DNA of 64,000 nucleotides, taken from positions 806,001 through 870,000 of the forward strand of contig WARS01002812.1 of NCBI GenBank assembly GCA_008933995.1, read 5' to 3'. The DNA comes from Datnioides undecimradiatus. Lineage: Eukaryota > Chordata > Actinopteri > Lobotiformes > Datnioididae. Under the pieces are notes generated by a model, which worked only from the letters and a program-made list of their open reading frames with translations, did no database searches and had not been told where the DNA came from. The position numbers were made by a program, and so were the translations under genes. Shown piece by piece: positions 33,033-45,850 of this stretch. The stretch's first letter is position 1. Each line of letters starts with the position of its first letter.

Positions 33033-36000
33033 GTAAGCACACCTGCCTCTCGGCTTTGCTTTGTCTCCACCTGAAGTTTGATTTTCACTGCGTGCTGTTT
33101 TGTTGAAGTGATGAATACAATGGCTCGCTTCGTTTTCTGGGTGCTGAGCAGCTACATCTGGACATGGGCGTGTCAGGCAGGCTTTGCTCGCTGCGCAGGG
33201 AGCGGTGGCAGCGCTGTACACTGAATTAAACAGTTTAAGGTCTTAATGCATTTAATGTTAATATTCCACAGGGTCAGACAATTCAAACAGTAACAGGCGA
33301 AGAGTGGATATTGGCCTGTAGTTTATATTTGAGCTGTCATCGGTGTTTACCCATTCATTCACTCGTGCGCAGTAAGGAGACAGCGCTTAAAAGTCTGTTA
33401 TTGTGTCCGTGGCGTGTTTCAAATTCGTAGAAGAAGCCCAAAGTGTGTAAATGACACGAGTTGAGCACAATGAAGCCGGCGGCAGGCGTCGCCCCTTCTC
33501 GGTCTCCCCCCTTTTTTTTTTTTTTACACGTCGCTCTGCCCGTGCGCACTTAAGAGATTGAGCAACTTCGAGTGCGAAACAGTTGCGGATTCGTGCGCAA
33601 CGTGTTTGCGCGCTGCAAGTCTAAAGCCTAAATAAACACAGTCCGCGGGGCTTCTCGTCCACCCTTTTGCGGCACCTACGCTGTACTGCGCTTTGGTGCG
33701 TGCCAAGGCGCGGAGAGCTGCGTCAAGTCAGCCAGACGCGGCCACAGCGAAACCGGAAATCAGACAGCGGTGTCTTCAAAATAAAAGCACCGAAGCCTCT
33801 CATGCAACGTTGTGGCAGATACACGTGTAGGCAGTAGGTATTCAGCTGTGCCTCGGCCTGTTTGGCTTTTAATGCACTTATTTAAAAACGCTAAAGAAGC
33901 AGTAAAAGGTCGCTTGGTTTCAGTTTCGTAACAAGTTTCCTGTACTTCGTTTGCTACAGTTGTGAGAAATAAGCGACTTTATTTTGTAGACGTTGGCCAG
34001 GTGCCACACTTATTAATATGGCTGACTTGACTCCGGTGGCGGGGACCGGAGTCACCGACGCCTTTTGTTACCGGGAGCGACGGTGGCGCACAGACTCACC
34101 GAGCGGAAAGGGCGAGGCGCGACGCGTCAGGCGGCGTGATGTGAGAAACGGGATCGCTCGCCCTCTTTGTCAACACGCAGCCCATCGCCTCCGAACATAT
34201 TTACAGTCATCAATATATCAGGATTAAAGTTCAAACCCGCGCGCTGTCGGACGACGAAGCCAAGTCAATTAAACAACCATAATAAAAACATCTCAGACTT
34301 TTCTTTAATGTTTAGCCACAGGGACTGAAGTGGTGATGGATGGGGAATTGCGTCTCATGATGAGTCACAGGCCTATATGTCTGTGCCCTGGCTGCATGGG
34401 ATCACCGCGTCAACGCCTTCCTGAGGCAATTAAACTACAAAGCCTAAATGTTACACATGAGCCAGCGATGACTCACTCTGTTTGCTGCAAGAGCACCACG
34501 TTTCCCTCACATCGGCCGGCTAAGATGTGCGCACCGATCACATCTGTGATGCAAGCGCGGGATCAGTGCATCTGGCTGGGAGTGGCGCGCGCGCGTCTGT
34601 CAAGTGCTGAGTCCATATGGATGGAGAGTCCGCGCGGTGTAATGGCAATATGATTGGCGATTGATCAGCCAGTGGACACCACAGGAGGTTTAAGACCCGT
34701 GTGCTGCTAAATTACTTTATAGCTTCTTTCCACCTTGTCGGTGCTGTCAATTGGATTTAAAGGTCACACACTGCGCCCACACACACATGCACGAATACAC
34801 AGCTTGTCATCAAGGCCTCACACTCCCACATCCCCCTGCAGCCCTTAGGTTATGGAATTAAGAGCCAATCTTCCTAATGGATGGAGATCTCTGAGATCTT
34901 TTGGCAGAGGGAATGTGCTGACCCCGATGGCACACAGGTTCTTTTTCTAGGCTCATCACTCACTGCTGCTCTGTCTGTCTGCTTAGCTATCTCTGTTGTC
35001 CTCACACACACACACATATGTACCCATATGCACACACAAAGACATGGTAAAATGATGGGTGTGTCTTACAGTGAGCTCCCCGTGCAGTGTACACAAAGCT
35101 GCACACACATTAATATCATTTAATTAGATAATGCAGGATAAACATCAGCGGCTAAGTAAAGTGTGATTGATCTCTGCTCAGTCTTTCCGACCGAGCTCAG
35201 TGTGCTCTCTGATGTGAGTTCCTGCTTCCCCCACACAGATGTAGGAGATACTGGACAACTTTGGTTTTTATTAAATAAGAAATAAACATGTTTGCATTGA
35301 AAAAAGTATCGTTCGGGCACCAAAACTCACAAGCACAGTCCTCTGTACTTCATGCTTTAATGTCTATGCATTTGCAAAGTTGATGAAGGCAGCTCATTAT
35401 TGCCCTCGAGCCTCCCCGTCTTTGCTTTGTTTACTGTTTCGTGCAGCTCGCCGGCTCCTCAGCTTTTGTATGTATTTATGACCATGCCTCACATTGTATT
35501 TCAATAACTGCTGCTAAACAAGCAACATCCCCTGAGGGGACAGTGGAAGTTGAATTAAGTCAGACTACAGTGCCCTCACCCGAAATGACCTAAGGAGGGA
35601 GTGCAGGGGGGGTGGTGTAACAGTGAGTAAGCGAGGGAAGAGGGGAAATATCACAAATCACAAGCTCCCCTGACGCCAAACATCAGCACTTTTTCTCCTG
35701 GCCTGCTTCTTTTTTTCTTTTTTTTTTTTCATTTTTCATGCTCTCCCTCGGTGAGTTTTGGTAGGATCTGACCCATATGTTCTCAATTACCTCTCTCTGG
35801 CCCACATTGTCATTCTGGTATTTCCTCCATCCCTCCTTCCCTCCCTCTATCCATCTCTCCTTCTTTTGTGTAATCTCTTGATTCTTCCTCTGTCTGTCAT
35901 ACTGTCGGCGAATCCCTGCCCCCCTCTCATCCCCTCCTCGGGACCTCTATACCTTCCTCCCTGTCCTGCCCTTTCATCCCACATCATCTTTTCACCACGA

Positions 36001-39000
36001 TCACGGCATTTAGAGCCTGCCTTCCCACTCCGCACGGCCTGTTGACAGATTGCCACAAGCTGCTGGATTAAAAAAAGAAAATCAGACGTCTCTGCTTTGT
36101 GTTTTTCCTCCTCGAGCTGTTAGATTCTGGAAATTTCTGAGATTGAAAGTGGAGAGCTGCACCGAGCTCGTAATGTTTGTGAAGAAAGATGGGGAGTAGC
36201 AGCATTTTGTTAGCATCTCGTGCTCATTTGCATAATCAGAGGTGCAGTCAAGTGCAAAAAGCATGCAGACCCTCGCAGACTTTGCGGTCTGTGAGCAGGG
36301 CGTGGCCCTTATGCTAACATCACACAAACCACGTTAAAGCACAATAACACCTACGCTGACACCAGAGGCATATTGGGTTTCCTTTTTAATTGCATTTACA
36401 GGAGCCGTGGCGGCGGGGCGGGGGTTAACGTGTAACCTTCGTCTTTAGCCTCAGCCTGACTCAGGAGCAACGTCCCCGAAATGTTCCTCCGTCCTTTATT
36501 TTTCTGATAATTTTTTGCTGAGGTCACCAAAGCTCGAAGCCACAAAGCAGCTGACACGAAGGCCCCGCATACCCCGAAACTGAATCACCATCTGATTAAG
36601 GCCGTTCACATGCAGTTAACTGGTAGCGTCTTTGTTCAGCGCCCTTGCACTCCTGACCCCAACTGTGAGCGCATTTGATGCAGTGGCATGAAGGCTAAGA
36701 AAGGAAATGCAAAGAGTGTGTGTGTGTGTGTGTGTGTGTGTGCAGGCGTTTGTGCTGTGTGTGCCACAGTGTGAAGATGTTGTAACAGAACTGTCACAAG
36801 GCTCGCTCGCATGGCCTTGAACGTTCCTACCCAGATACTGTGTGACTGACAGTAACTCACATGCTCAACGTGGGCGCCGAAGAATAGCTGCAGATGCATT
36901 TGCAGGCGATGCGTGAGTCACATTTGTGTGTGTTTCCTGTACAAAAAAAAAAAAAAAAGCCCGAACACCCCCGTCTATCGATTTGTGCCACGCTGTACCC
37001 CCAATTAAACCGGCGAGGCTGATGAGTTTGTTTCAAAAATGAAAACAAAGAGATTAGATGGCGATGGGCAGGAGTGAGTCCGCGTGAACGACAGAGGGAA
37101 GGAAAGAGAAGTAGCCCGTGGTGAAAAAGTGAAAGTGTAGTTTGAAAATAAACCGAATGACTAGGCCTCAGACGGGAAGATGCGGGTATGAAAAGAGAAG
37201 GAGAGAGGGAGATCTCTCTAATTGGAGTGGATAGACAGCGAGGCGCATGGCTCCCTCCAGACCATTAGAGAGGCCCGGGTGGAGAGGGTTTGTTCCCAGG
37301 AGGAGAGAGCTTGTCTTATGCTCAGCCATGGGGAAGAATCTGGCAGGGACTCTGATGAGTGGAGCGAGGCCAGGGGAGAAGATGGGGCCCCATTGTCCTG
37401 TCTCGCTGATGAGGAAGAGGGGATGCGGGACAATCCTCGCAGGAGAAAAGACAGAGGACGGTAAAGACAGAATGAGACAGCGAAGGGGCAGGGAGGAAAG
37501 GGGAGAGCGTCAAAGAAGGCGGCGAGTCCGCGACCCAGACAGGATGAGACGAGGGGCTGGAGAAGGGGAAGGAAGATGTTCTAAAGTTGTGAGAGGAAAA
37601 GGAGTCAGGAAGTGAAAGAGAAAGAAGGGAAGAGAAAAAGTGAGGGGAATGGAAACAGGTTGGGAGGGAGAGCTGTGGCGAGCGGGGTGGATAAGGGGGA
37701 GGAAGAAAACAGGAAGAGAGTTATAATGCCGCAGTCGTCTCTGTTTCCTGCGTCCCTCGAGTGGGCTCTCCTGATTGGTTAGTGAGGGCGGCGGGGGTAT
37801 GCTTACGTCGAGGCACGTCCTCCTGCAAAGAGACAGTCTCGAATCGAAGAACTCTGCTGTGATACGGCCGGCCTGGGGGGCAGAAGATGACAAGATGGTG
37901 GTCGTGGCGCGCAGCACGTCGAACGGCGCCACTGGCTTCCTCACCGCCTGGTTCCGAAAGGTGGACATCGGTTAAACGGGACTCAGATATTGTATCGCAC
38001 AAAGGACCGCGCTAGCATAGTCAGAACAACAGCGCGTTTCCTGTTTCCCTCCTTGTCAAATCTGTGCTGTAAACTTGTCAAATGCTCGAGAACGAAAACT
38101 CAAACAAACCACAGCTTCTCGTGTCCCCGCGCAAACAACTAACCCGTGCACGCCACTTCACTACGAACCAGAAAACAGCTATCGCACTTGGCGCCGATCC
38201 CAAAGATCTACCTTGTTAAACTTCCCTGTTTTTCCCTCTGCCGCTTCATCAGAGTCAACACGGTTCTGGTCCCGCTCCGCTGTGGTTTATCGCTTTCTCT
38301 GTTTGCTCGCGCACTTCAAGAACAAACCTTTCCAGGTTTTGGCGGCTGCGTGTTTGCAGGTCTGCCACCGCTGAAAGCTAAAACAACAAACCGCTGCTCT
38401 TACTGCTCCTGCTCGCAGCGGTCCCGACTCGAGGCCGCAGATGGCGGGACGCCCCAGAAGAACACTTCGGGCTCGAGCTGGGAAACCTCCTGGGGCCCTG
38501 AACTGCCAGTGGATCCTGTTCAAGCTCAAGAGCTTAATTAATCAATTAAAACAACCCAGAGCGCTGCTTTAATTTAAAACAACTGTTTCAAACACTGGCC
38601 GTTTACTCCCATCCCAGCCTCACAGCTGCAACGGCCGTCCTTGTGGATGTTATTATTGACCACGAGACGTAATTCTCTCTTCCAAAAATAAATACAAAGA
38701 TTCGGCCTTAATTGGCATCGTAATGCTTCCAGCTTTGGTGTTCTGTGGTCTTTGGAAAGGATAACTCAAAACAATCTCTCACCACGTTTCCACTGCGCTC
38801 CTGCACTGGTTCCCAGCAGTTCTTCACTAAACATACGCCCACAGGCCCGAGAGAAACCTCCAGCGTTGCCGCGTCAGCACCACCCATCAATGTTACAAAT
38901 GCGTTTATGCGACCTGACCCTAAACTGGCCATTATTTTAACTATTAATGCATTTTTTTGGTCAGTTTCCGATGTTGGAAATTGGATGTTTCCATCACTTC

Positions 39001-42000
39001 ATGCTCACTCAGACAGTTTCTCTTTGCTTCCCTGCAACTCGCTGCACTTGCAACTCGTAATGTTCAAAGGATTTTCAAAGAATCAAAGCATATTTTTAAG
39101 CAAATTACTTGACTCTACTGACCGCCTAGCAACTGAAGAAGCTGCCCCCCGGTTGTGACAAAGGACCCCTTTGTTTCACCCTCTTCTCAGTCCCTGTCTT
39201 CCTGTGCTTCCTGTTCCAGGTCGGCGATAAGGTGATGGTCCTGAACCGCTTCGGGCTGTGGCAGGAGGTGGCGGTGGTGCCGGCGAACCACACCTTCCTA
39301 ATCCCAGAGGGCATGAGCTTCGAGGAGGCAGCAGCCCTCCCCGTGAACTACATCACTGCCTACATGATGCTGTTCGACTTCGGCAACCTGCGGCCCAACC
39401 AGAGCGTCCTCGTTCATGCTGCTGCAGGTAAGGAGGCGAACACGCACGCGGACGCGCATGCAGAGCGCATTTGCACACTAGGCACATGCAAAGCCTAGGT
39501 TTTAGGTTGGGAATGGATGCATCACCCTCTGTGCAAGGTCATTAATCTTAATTATGGTTGAATTAATTATAATTTTCTTGCTAATGCACTCAAAAACATT
39601 TTTTTTTCAACACTTGCTTGTCATATTTATGAAAAACTCGTGACTCCAGTATCAACTCGTGTTGTAATCCTGCAACTGAAAAACCACATTTAATCAGCTT
39701 CATCTCAGTGTGTGTCGGCACAGCGCTGATCTCTGCTCTGTAGTTAGCAGGCGCACAGCTCGAGTCAGTATCATACCACCGGCAAGTTTAACGGCTCTGC
39801 AGAGAAGCTCCTGCAGAAGCTCGACGCAAAGATGCAAAGCTTGCACGAACGTCCTCGAGTGTTTATAATAGCACACGTCTTCCCTTTCCCTGCGCCTCCT
39901 GTTTATGCATTTCTATTCTATATGAATTATGACTGCTGGAGAAGGTCCCACGGTTCATTAGTATGAGATATGGCTGGGTGTTTCGCAGCCCCTAGGCCTG
40001 CAGAAATACTGGAGCACCTGCCACCTGGACTGTGGAGTCAGAGTTCAGAGTGAGTGGGTGGGAGAAAGAAGGGGACTGAGGGAGTAAAAGCACCTGTTTT
40101 GGGGCGGGATGCACCAAGCCTGAGAGCATTTGATTTTGCTGTGTTTACACCATCGGGCCAGCTGGAGAGAATGGGAGTGCATTAGCCAAAAGAAACTGTT
40201 CTCTCCCTGTTTCTCCCTATCTGCCGGTGGACAGCTCTCATTTCTCCTCATGTTCCCACTCTTTCTGCGCCGGGGGAGGCAGAAAAGGGATCCCTCGGCA
40301 TTTGGGACAGCGCGTGGGCGTAGGTGCCTAAGAGAAGGAAGCGCACAGCGAAACCTGAGCCTGTTTTTCTCTCCGGGAGACAAAAAAAAATGGCTCCAGG
40401 AGATTCGCCAGCCCAGGTGGACGCGTCCCCTGGCATTTGCACAATAGAACTGAAAATGAATGAATTCGTAGGATTAACATTAAACTGTGCAGCGTCCCCC
40501 TGAGCGGCATGACAGCTAACAGACTCATCGCTGTGGGACCGGTGGTCTGCAGAGGAATCCCAAATGTTTGCATTCACCAGCTGATGTCAGTCCTCCCTGC
40601 GAGCACACATCGTGCCAGAGGTTTTTGTGTGTTTGCTATATGAGGAATGCAGTGGAAGTGTGGTGTAAGACACTTTCCCCCCGCCGGTTTTGGTCGAGGC
40701 GGCGTCTCTGGTTTCTCGAGGCAGGCTGCCAGTCTTGGCTCGCCAGCTGTCCGGACATCAGGATTGTAAAAGCACATTGCTGAGGCTATGACAAAAACAT
40801 TTGCTTAACAGTCTGCTTCGCTGCACTTTGTCATTCTTTGCATGTGTAAATCATTATCACGCTGTCTGCTCTACGGCGCTGCGCCGCTCGGTCTTCTCGG
40901 TGGCGTTATCGCGGTGATGTTTGCGCAGCAGCTTCTTCTTCTCTTCTCCCCGCGTCGTGGGGCTGCACGGCTCACACGGTGCAGGTAGCTCTGCTGAACG
41001 TTATTCCTGATGTCCTCTGATTAGAGAAAGTATCTGCTGCGGCCAGAGAGAGGGAGATGTGATTGTGTGCATCGGTCTGTGTCCGTCTTTTTTAATATTA
41101 TGAGGGAAGTTGCAGACAGGCGGGCGTATATTGCTCATTCCACGACTGGAACAGGTTATTTTAGCTTTAGCCATGTCAGACGTCACAGTGGTACCTTTAC
41201 TCTTTGACATTTTATAGAACAAACTATTAACTAATTAACCCGAACAGCAATCAGGTCCGCTGATAATGAACATGCGGTTGTGTAATTCAGGGCGTGGCTT
41301 CCCTTTTGTCGCTCGGTGCGAAGCCGCATTTACCTGCAACACCTCTTTACAGTCCGTCCTCAGGTGGGGGCTAATCCAAAACGCTTGTGGTGATGTCTTA
41401 GTGTCACTATAACACTTAAATTAAGAATATTTAAGTGAAATATATCATTTTTAATTAAGTTACTGTTGAAGAGAGCAGCGTTCTGCAGAGTCATGCATAT
41501 CTGTGCAGCATCAGGGTATAGCTCAGATAACACAGGCCTGTTTTCATTACAACTGAAAATAGAAATTCATAAACAAAATACAAAATCAGGTTCCAGCTAC
41601 TTGTTTCTCACTTTAGGACCTAGTTCCTTTAATTGACCGTGATGCGTCACATGAAAATGTGCACCACCGCCGCCGCCGCCTCGATCCAAAATTCCCCGTT
41701 TCGGGTTAAAGCGTTTTCCAAGAGTCGATCTGCTTCCCGTTCCCGGGTCGAAGTCAGTTCTGAGTAACACATTAAAGTACAGAGCACGTATTGTATTTTT
41801 CGATTATGAAACAGTAATTAACAAGCACTCTGTTACTACTCGACCCCGCCCACAGCTCCAGTGAACACCCCGTTTAACCACACGCTCTATTAGCATGCGG
41901 TTAAACGGCCTTACTGCAGCTCGTCAGCCTGTCTCGCGGGACGATTGCACATGAGGTCCCATCTCCGAACCGAACGGCAGCGAATTTGTCTGCCAGACGC

Positions 42001-45000
42001 GCCGGCTCAACGCCACCGGATCAGTTTATGTTACGCACAGATAAAACAGTGAGCTCTTACATGAGATTAACCGGGCCGAGGAGTCGCAGCGGCGCAGAAG
42101 ACAGGCAGCGATTTGCTTTTCAACCTTCGTCACAGGGTGTATGGTTTAGCAATTAGGATTTAGGCCCACGTGAGATCTGCAGCGTCTTATTACAGCAGCC
42201 GGGCTCTCTGCATCTTTTCATCAACGCATCACATCAGTCTCGTAAAATGCTTGAGGGGCTCATTCTGAGTTGATCACGGCCGACCTGTTTCACTCTCCTG
42301 ATGAGGGTACCATCCTCCGGTTTAATCACATTAGGAAAATAATCATCTTCTTTTCAATTACCTTTTGATTACTTTGTCTCCGAAGCCCCCGAAACGTCTA
42401 AATTAGCGTTTCACCGTCATATTCAACAGGTCGAAATCTCACAAACAAAAACAGGAAGTCAGCTTCAAATCAAAAGACGCCTTTGGAGGAGTTCAGGAGC
42501 GAAGAGGGAGAAGAGTAACACCGACAGCCTGAAACGTTCCTCTTCCTGGGTGGACCGATATGCGATCTGCGTCGTATCTACGGTCGACAGAAGTGCAGTT
42601 GTAGATCCACAAATGGAGAAAATGGAGTTGCCAGGCAACCTGCGCAGCATTCAAGAAGTTCTAACAGTCTGACTCATATTTAACCTGCTGTAAAACTGCA
42701 GATTGTCGTTTTTACGCTGTGGTTTTTGAGCAAATTAAACAAAAGAGATATAAATTGTTAAACAGCGAGGCGTGCGTTACCCCCTGGCTGCTGCCGAGCT
42801 GAAGGAAAGACAGTTTTGCGCGTGAGAAGTTTGCTGCTGATGATGCAACGCGTGAGTAATGACAGCTCTTTGTGGCAAATAACCCGTTGGGCGCTTTCAC
42901 AGGGGCATGATGGGTATCCATCCTTTCGCCCTTTGCGCCTCCATTGTTCCATGTGTGCAGGTAGAGCCATGTCAACTCATTAAGAGCGCTCCATAAAGGA
43001 CGTCATTTCCTCACAAGTGTGCCGACCTTTACCCGTCACGATCAGGTGACTGGTGCTTAGGCTCTGTCCATCAGTCATGCCTTTATGTGTGTGTGTGTAA
43101 GTAAACTCTGGTGAATAGTCCTCAGCTGCCTCTCTCGTGGGTCCGCTCCTGTCCTCGCTCTCCAAACAATAGCTTGTTGTATTTCCTCCCATCGTGCCTC
43201 CCTTCTCCACCGCACGGCACATCTGCATCCTCCGATCTCCTCCCCCCTCCCCCTCCCGCAGCCCTCTGTAACCTCCGCACCCCCTTTCCGTGACCTCTCC
43301 ACATCCATGCTCGATTCCTCGTCATCGGGGGAGCGTGCGCACGTTTCCCCTTTTGTTTTCCCCCGAGGGCTTGGGCGGGGGGAAGTTCAGCGACATTTGG
43401 ATGCATCTCGTGGGTCTTCCACTGTGCCCGGCCAACAGCTTTTCCTCTGACCTCTCCCTGAACTGGTCCTAATGTTTATGAACCCTGGCCAGCCACCCCG
43501 CCACCACACCCACACTAAACATTCCTGCATACATATGGGGCTCCGCCGCTGCCAGCGATGACGTCCACCTCTGTTTTATTTATGAGTTCTCGAGCGAGTG
43601 CGGGCCAACGTCAAGTGTCACGCATTGTGTTGCAGATGTGGAATGCATAATCCGAATTAGGTGGTGCTCCAGGAGCCCGTGTCATCGATTTATATGATGA
43701 TTTTACTCCACGGCTTTCGGCGCTTCCCCTCGTGTGTCAAGACTTTGTGACAGTTTGGCACCGACGCTGCCAGAGTTTGCGGTTTCAGAGCTTCTCGTAC
43801 TGAAGCACAGTCACTAATAGCGCTGTAAGGTGCTTTGGTCTGCTCAGCAGCATATGTTATCAATCACCCCTTCTCATAAATCTCCACAGCAGTGTGTTTG
43901 AGGTTTGTGTGTTAGATTCCACACATCCTCAGCGCTGTAGAAGCTGGCTGTTATTAAACCTTTCAGTTTTCCCACCAGCCAATTACGGCGGCTTCTTCCC
44001 GCCGGAGCGTCTGCGGATAGGACGGAGCTGCACCACGTTGAGGATTAGCCTGAAACGCTTGATGCGAGAGGCTTCCGGCTGCATGCGGGTACCACACAGG
44101 CCCGAGAGTCACAGCTGAGTTAAATCCTTGTTAATGGTAATCTACAGGGCTGCGCTGCTGGTTCTGGAAGTCATTTCCACTGTTCTAAAATCCCATTTGA
44201 TGATCGTTCAACGTTCGGCATCTAAACGAGTGACTCAGTGTTGCCGTATCGGCCGTCAGATTTAGTTTTTTTGTGTATTGCGTCATAGATCTGTTATTTT
44301 TTTGATCATCCAAAACCGACGCTGAAGTTAGAAGGAAACCGATTTGATCAAACGTCGACTGCTGCATGAACCCGCTGCTGCTGGCACGAGCCGCCGAAGT
44401 TGCTTGGGAATTCCCCGGGTGACCCAACTCATCAAGTTTGCAAGTCATTCAAGATAAAAAAATAAGATAATGCTTTATTTAAAAGAGGAAGTGACAGTTC
44501 ACATTAGTGCAGAGTTTATACACTTATACATGCAGCCGCTCATCGGGTGCACGTTTAAGCTCTTGAAGCGTCGTAGCTGTCGGGCACGTAGCACTGTCGA
44601 TGCAAAGCATGAGCGTCACTTTGCAGCTTAATCAGCCGCGGCCCGACAGAGAAGGTGAATTTCTAGTTTTAGACATCTCTTAGACGAGCGTATTGTTGTT
44701 ATACTGTAAGCGCTCGGAGCAAGTGGAACAGGTGGCTGGATCTCATGGGTTCGGTGGGATGAGAGCCCCATCCTGGTGTGGATCTTCGTGGCTGCTGTCA
44801 GACCTGCAGGCAGGGCCTCAGGCGCGTGAGCCGCCGGTGCACAGTCGGCTGCAGATGAGACTGAAAGACGAGGAGCTAAGATTGTTTCTGGTGGTTGGAT
44901 GATTGCAAGAAGCCCGTGAGCCGTGAATATAGATTTCAATGTATCTCCTCCCTCCCTGGACTCCCTCCCAGATCATTGCACATATTCATTATTTAGCAGC

Positions 45001-45813
45001 TAACACAGTCCCTTGCTATTAAAGCATCAGCTCAGTTGTAGTTACATCTCTCACTTTTAAAGGCCCATTGTTCCTGGGAGCCACAATGAAAGTCTGATGC
45101 GCCTTGAAAATGGTTTCCTCCTCTCTCCTCGCGGTCTGTCTGCTCGGGAGGTCTTACCCTAGTTTAGAGAATGCTAATTCAGTCTGACCACTAAGCGGGA
45201 GTCTGGGCTGCGTGGTTGAACCGTCTCTGTGTTCCCCAGGCCTGGCATCGCCGGCGGCAGATCAGCTGCGCTGATAGGAGAGGGAAACCAGGGCAACCTC
45301 CAACCTAACCCACCAATCACATCACTCGCTCGCGCTCTCATCGCTGCAGCCGTTGACAAATGACCCCATCCACCCACCCCCCACCCTAACCACCGCACAC
45401 AGTGGCAGGTGTATGTGAAACCTGTGTGAGGACACCTGTTTGTATCTGTGTGTGTGTGTGTGCGTGGCTCTCCAGCGTAACAGGATGAGTGTGCACCAGC
45501 TTTCATACTGCAACCACGTGCGTGTGTGTGAGAGGAAATCAAGAAGTTTATGTTAAAAATATATTTTGCACGCTTACATATCAATGCACGGCATGCGTGT
45601 ACCTGTGTGCCGCGTGTTTGTGTTTGTTGGCGGTGTGAGAATACTCAGGAAATCACAGGGACCACCTTCAAGCGCGAGCAGAGGATGTTTCTTTGTTTTG
45701 TTTTTTTTTTAATCTGCTCACCCAGTAACTAAAAATGGGCTTCCTCTACGGTGCACAGAGAGAGATCCACCATCAAGGAGAGAGCACGTTAAACTGCTCT
45801 TCAAGCCAGCTGT

Positions 45814-45850
<37 letters not shown>

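Larger units (their letters stand above)
33033..39219 (+). other. vat1: vat1 intron 1
   Basis: 6.2 kb without recognised exons. It contains a (GT)n microsatellite (36715-36742), an A16 run (36943-36958), a pyrimidine-rich patch near 35820-35960 and a strongly purine-biased stretch (about 37440-37720). Confidence 0.85.

Noticed and set aside
32589-33221. 210-codon minus-strand frame opposite vat1 exon 1
   Set aside because: It lies over a well-supported plus-strand exon, has low-complexity Gly/Leu/Arg composition and matches no family. It is a GC-driven shadow.
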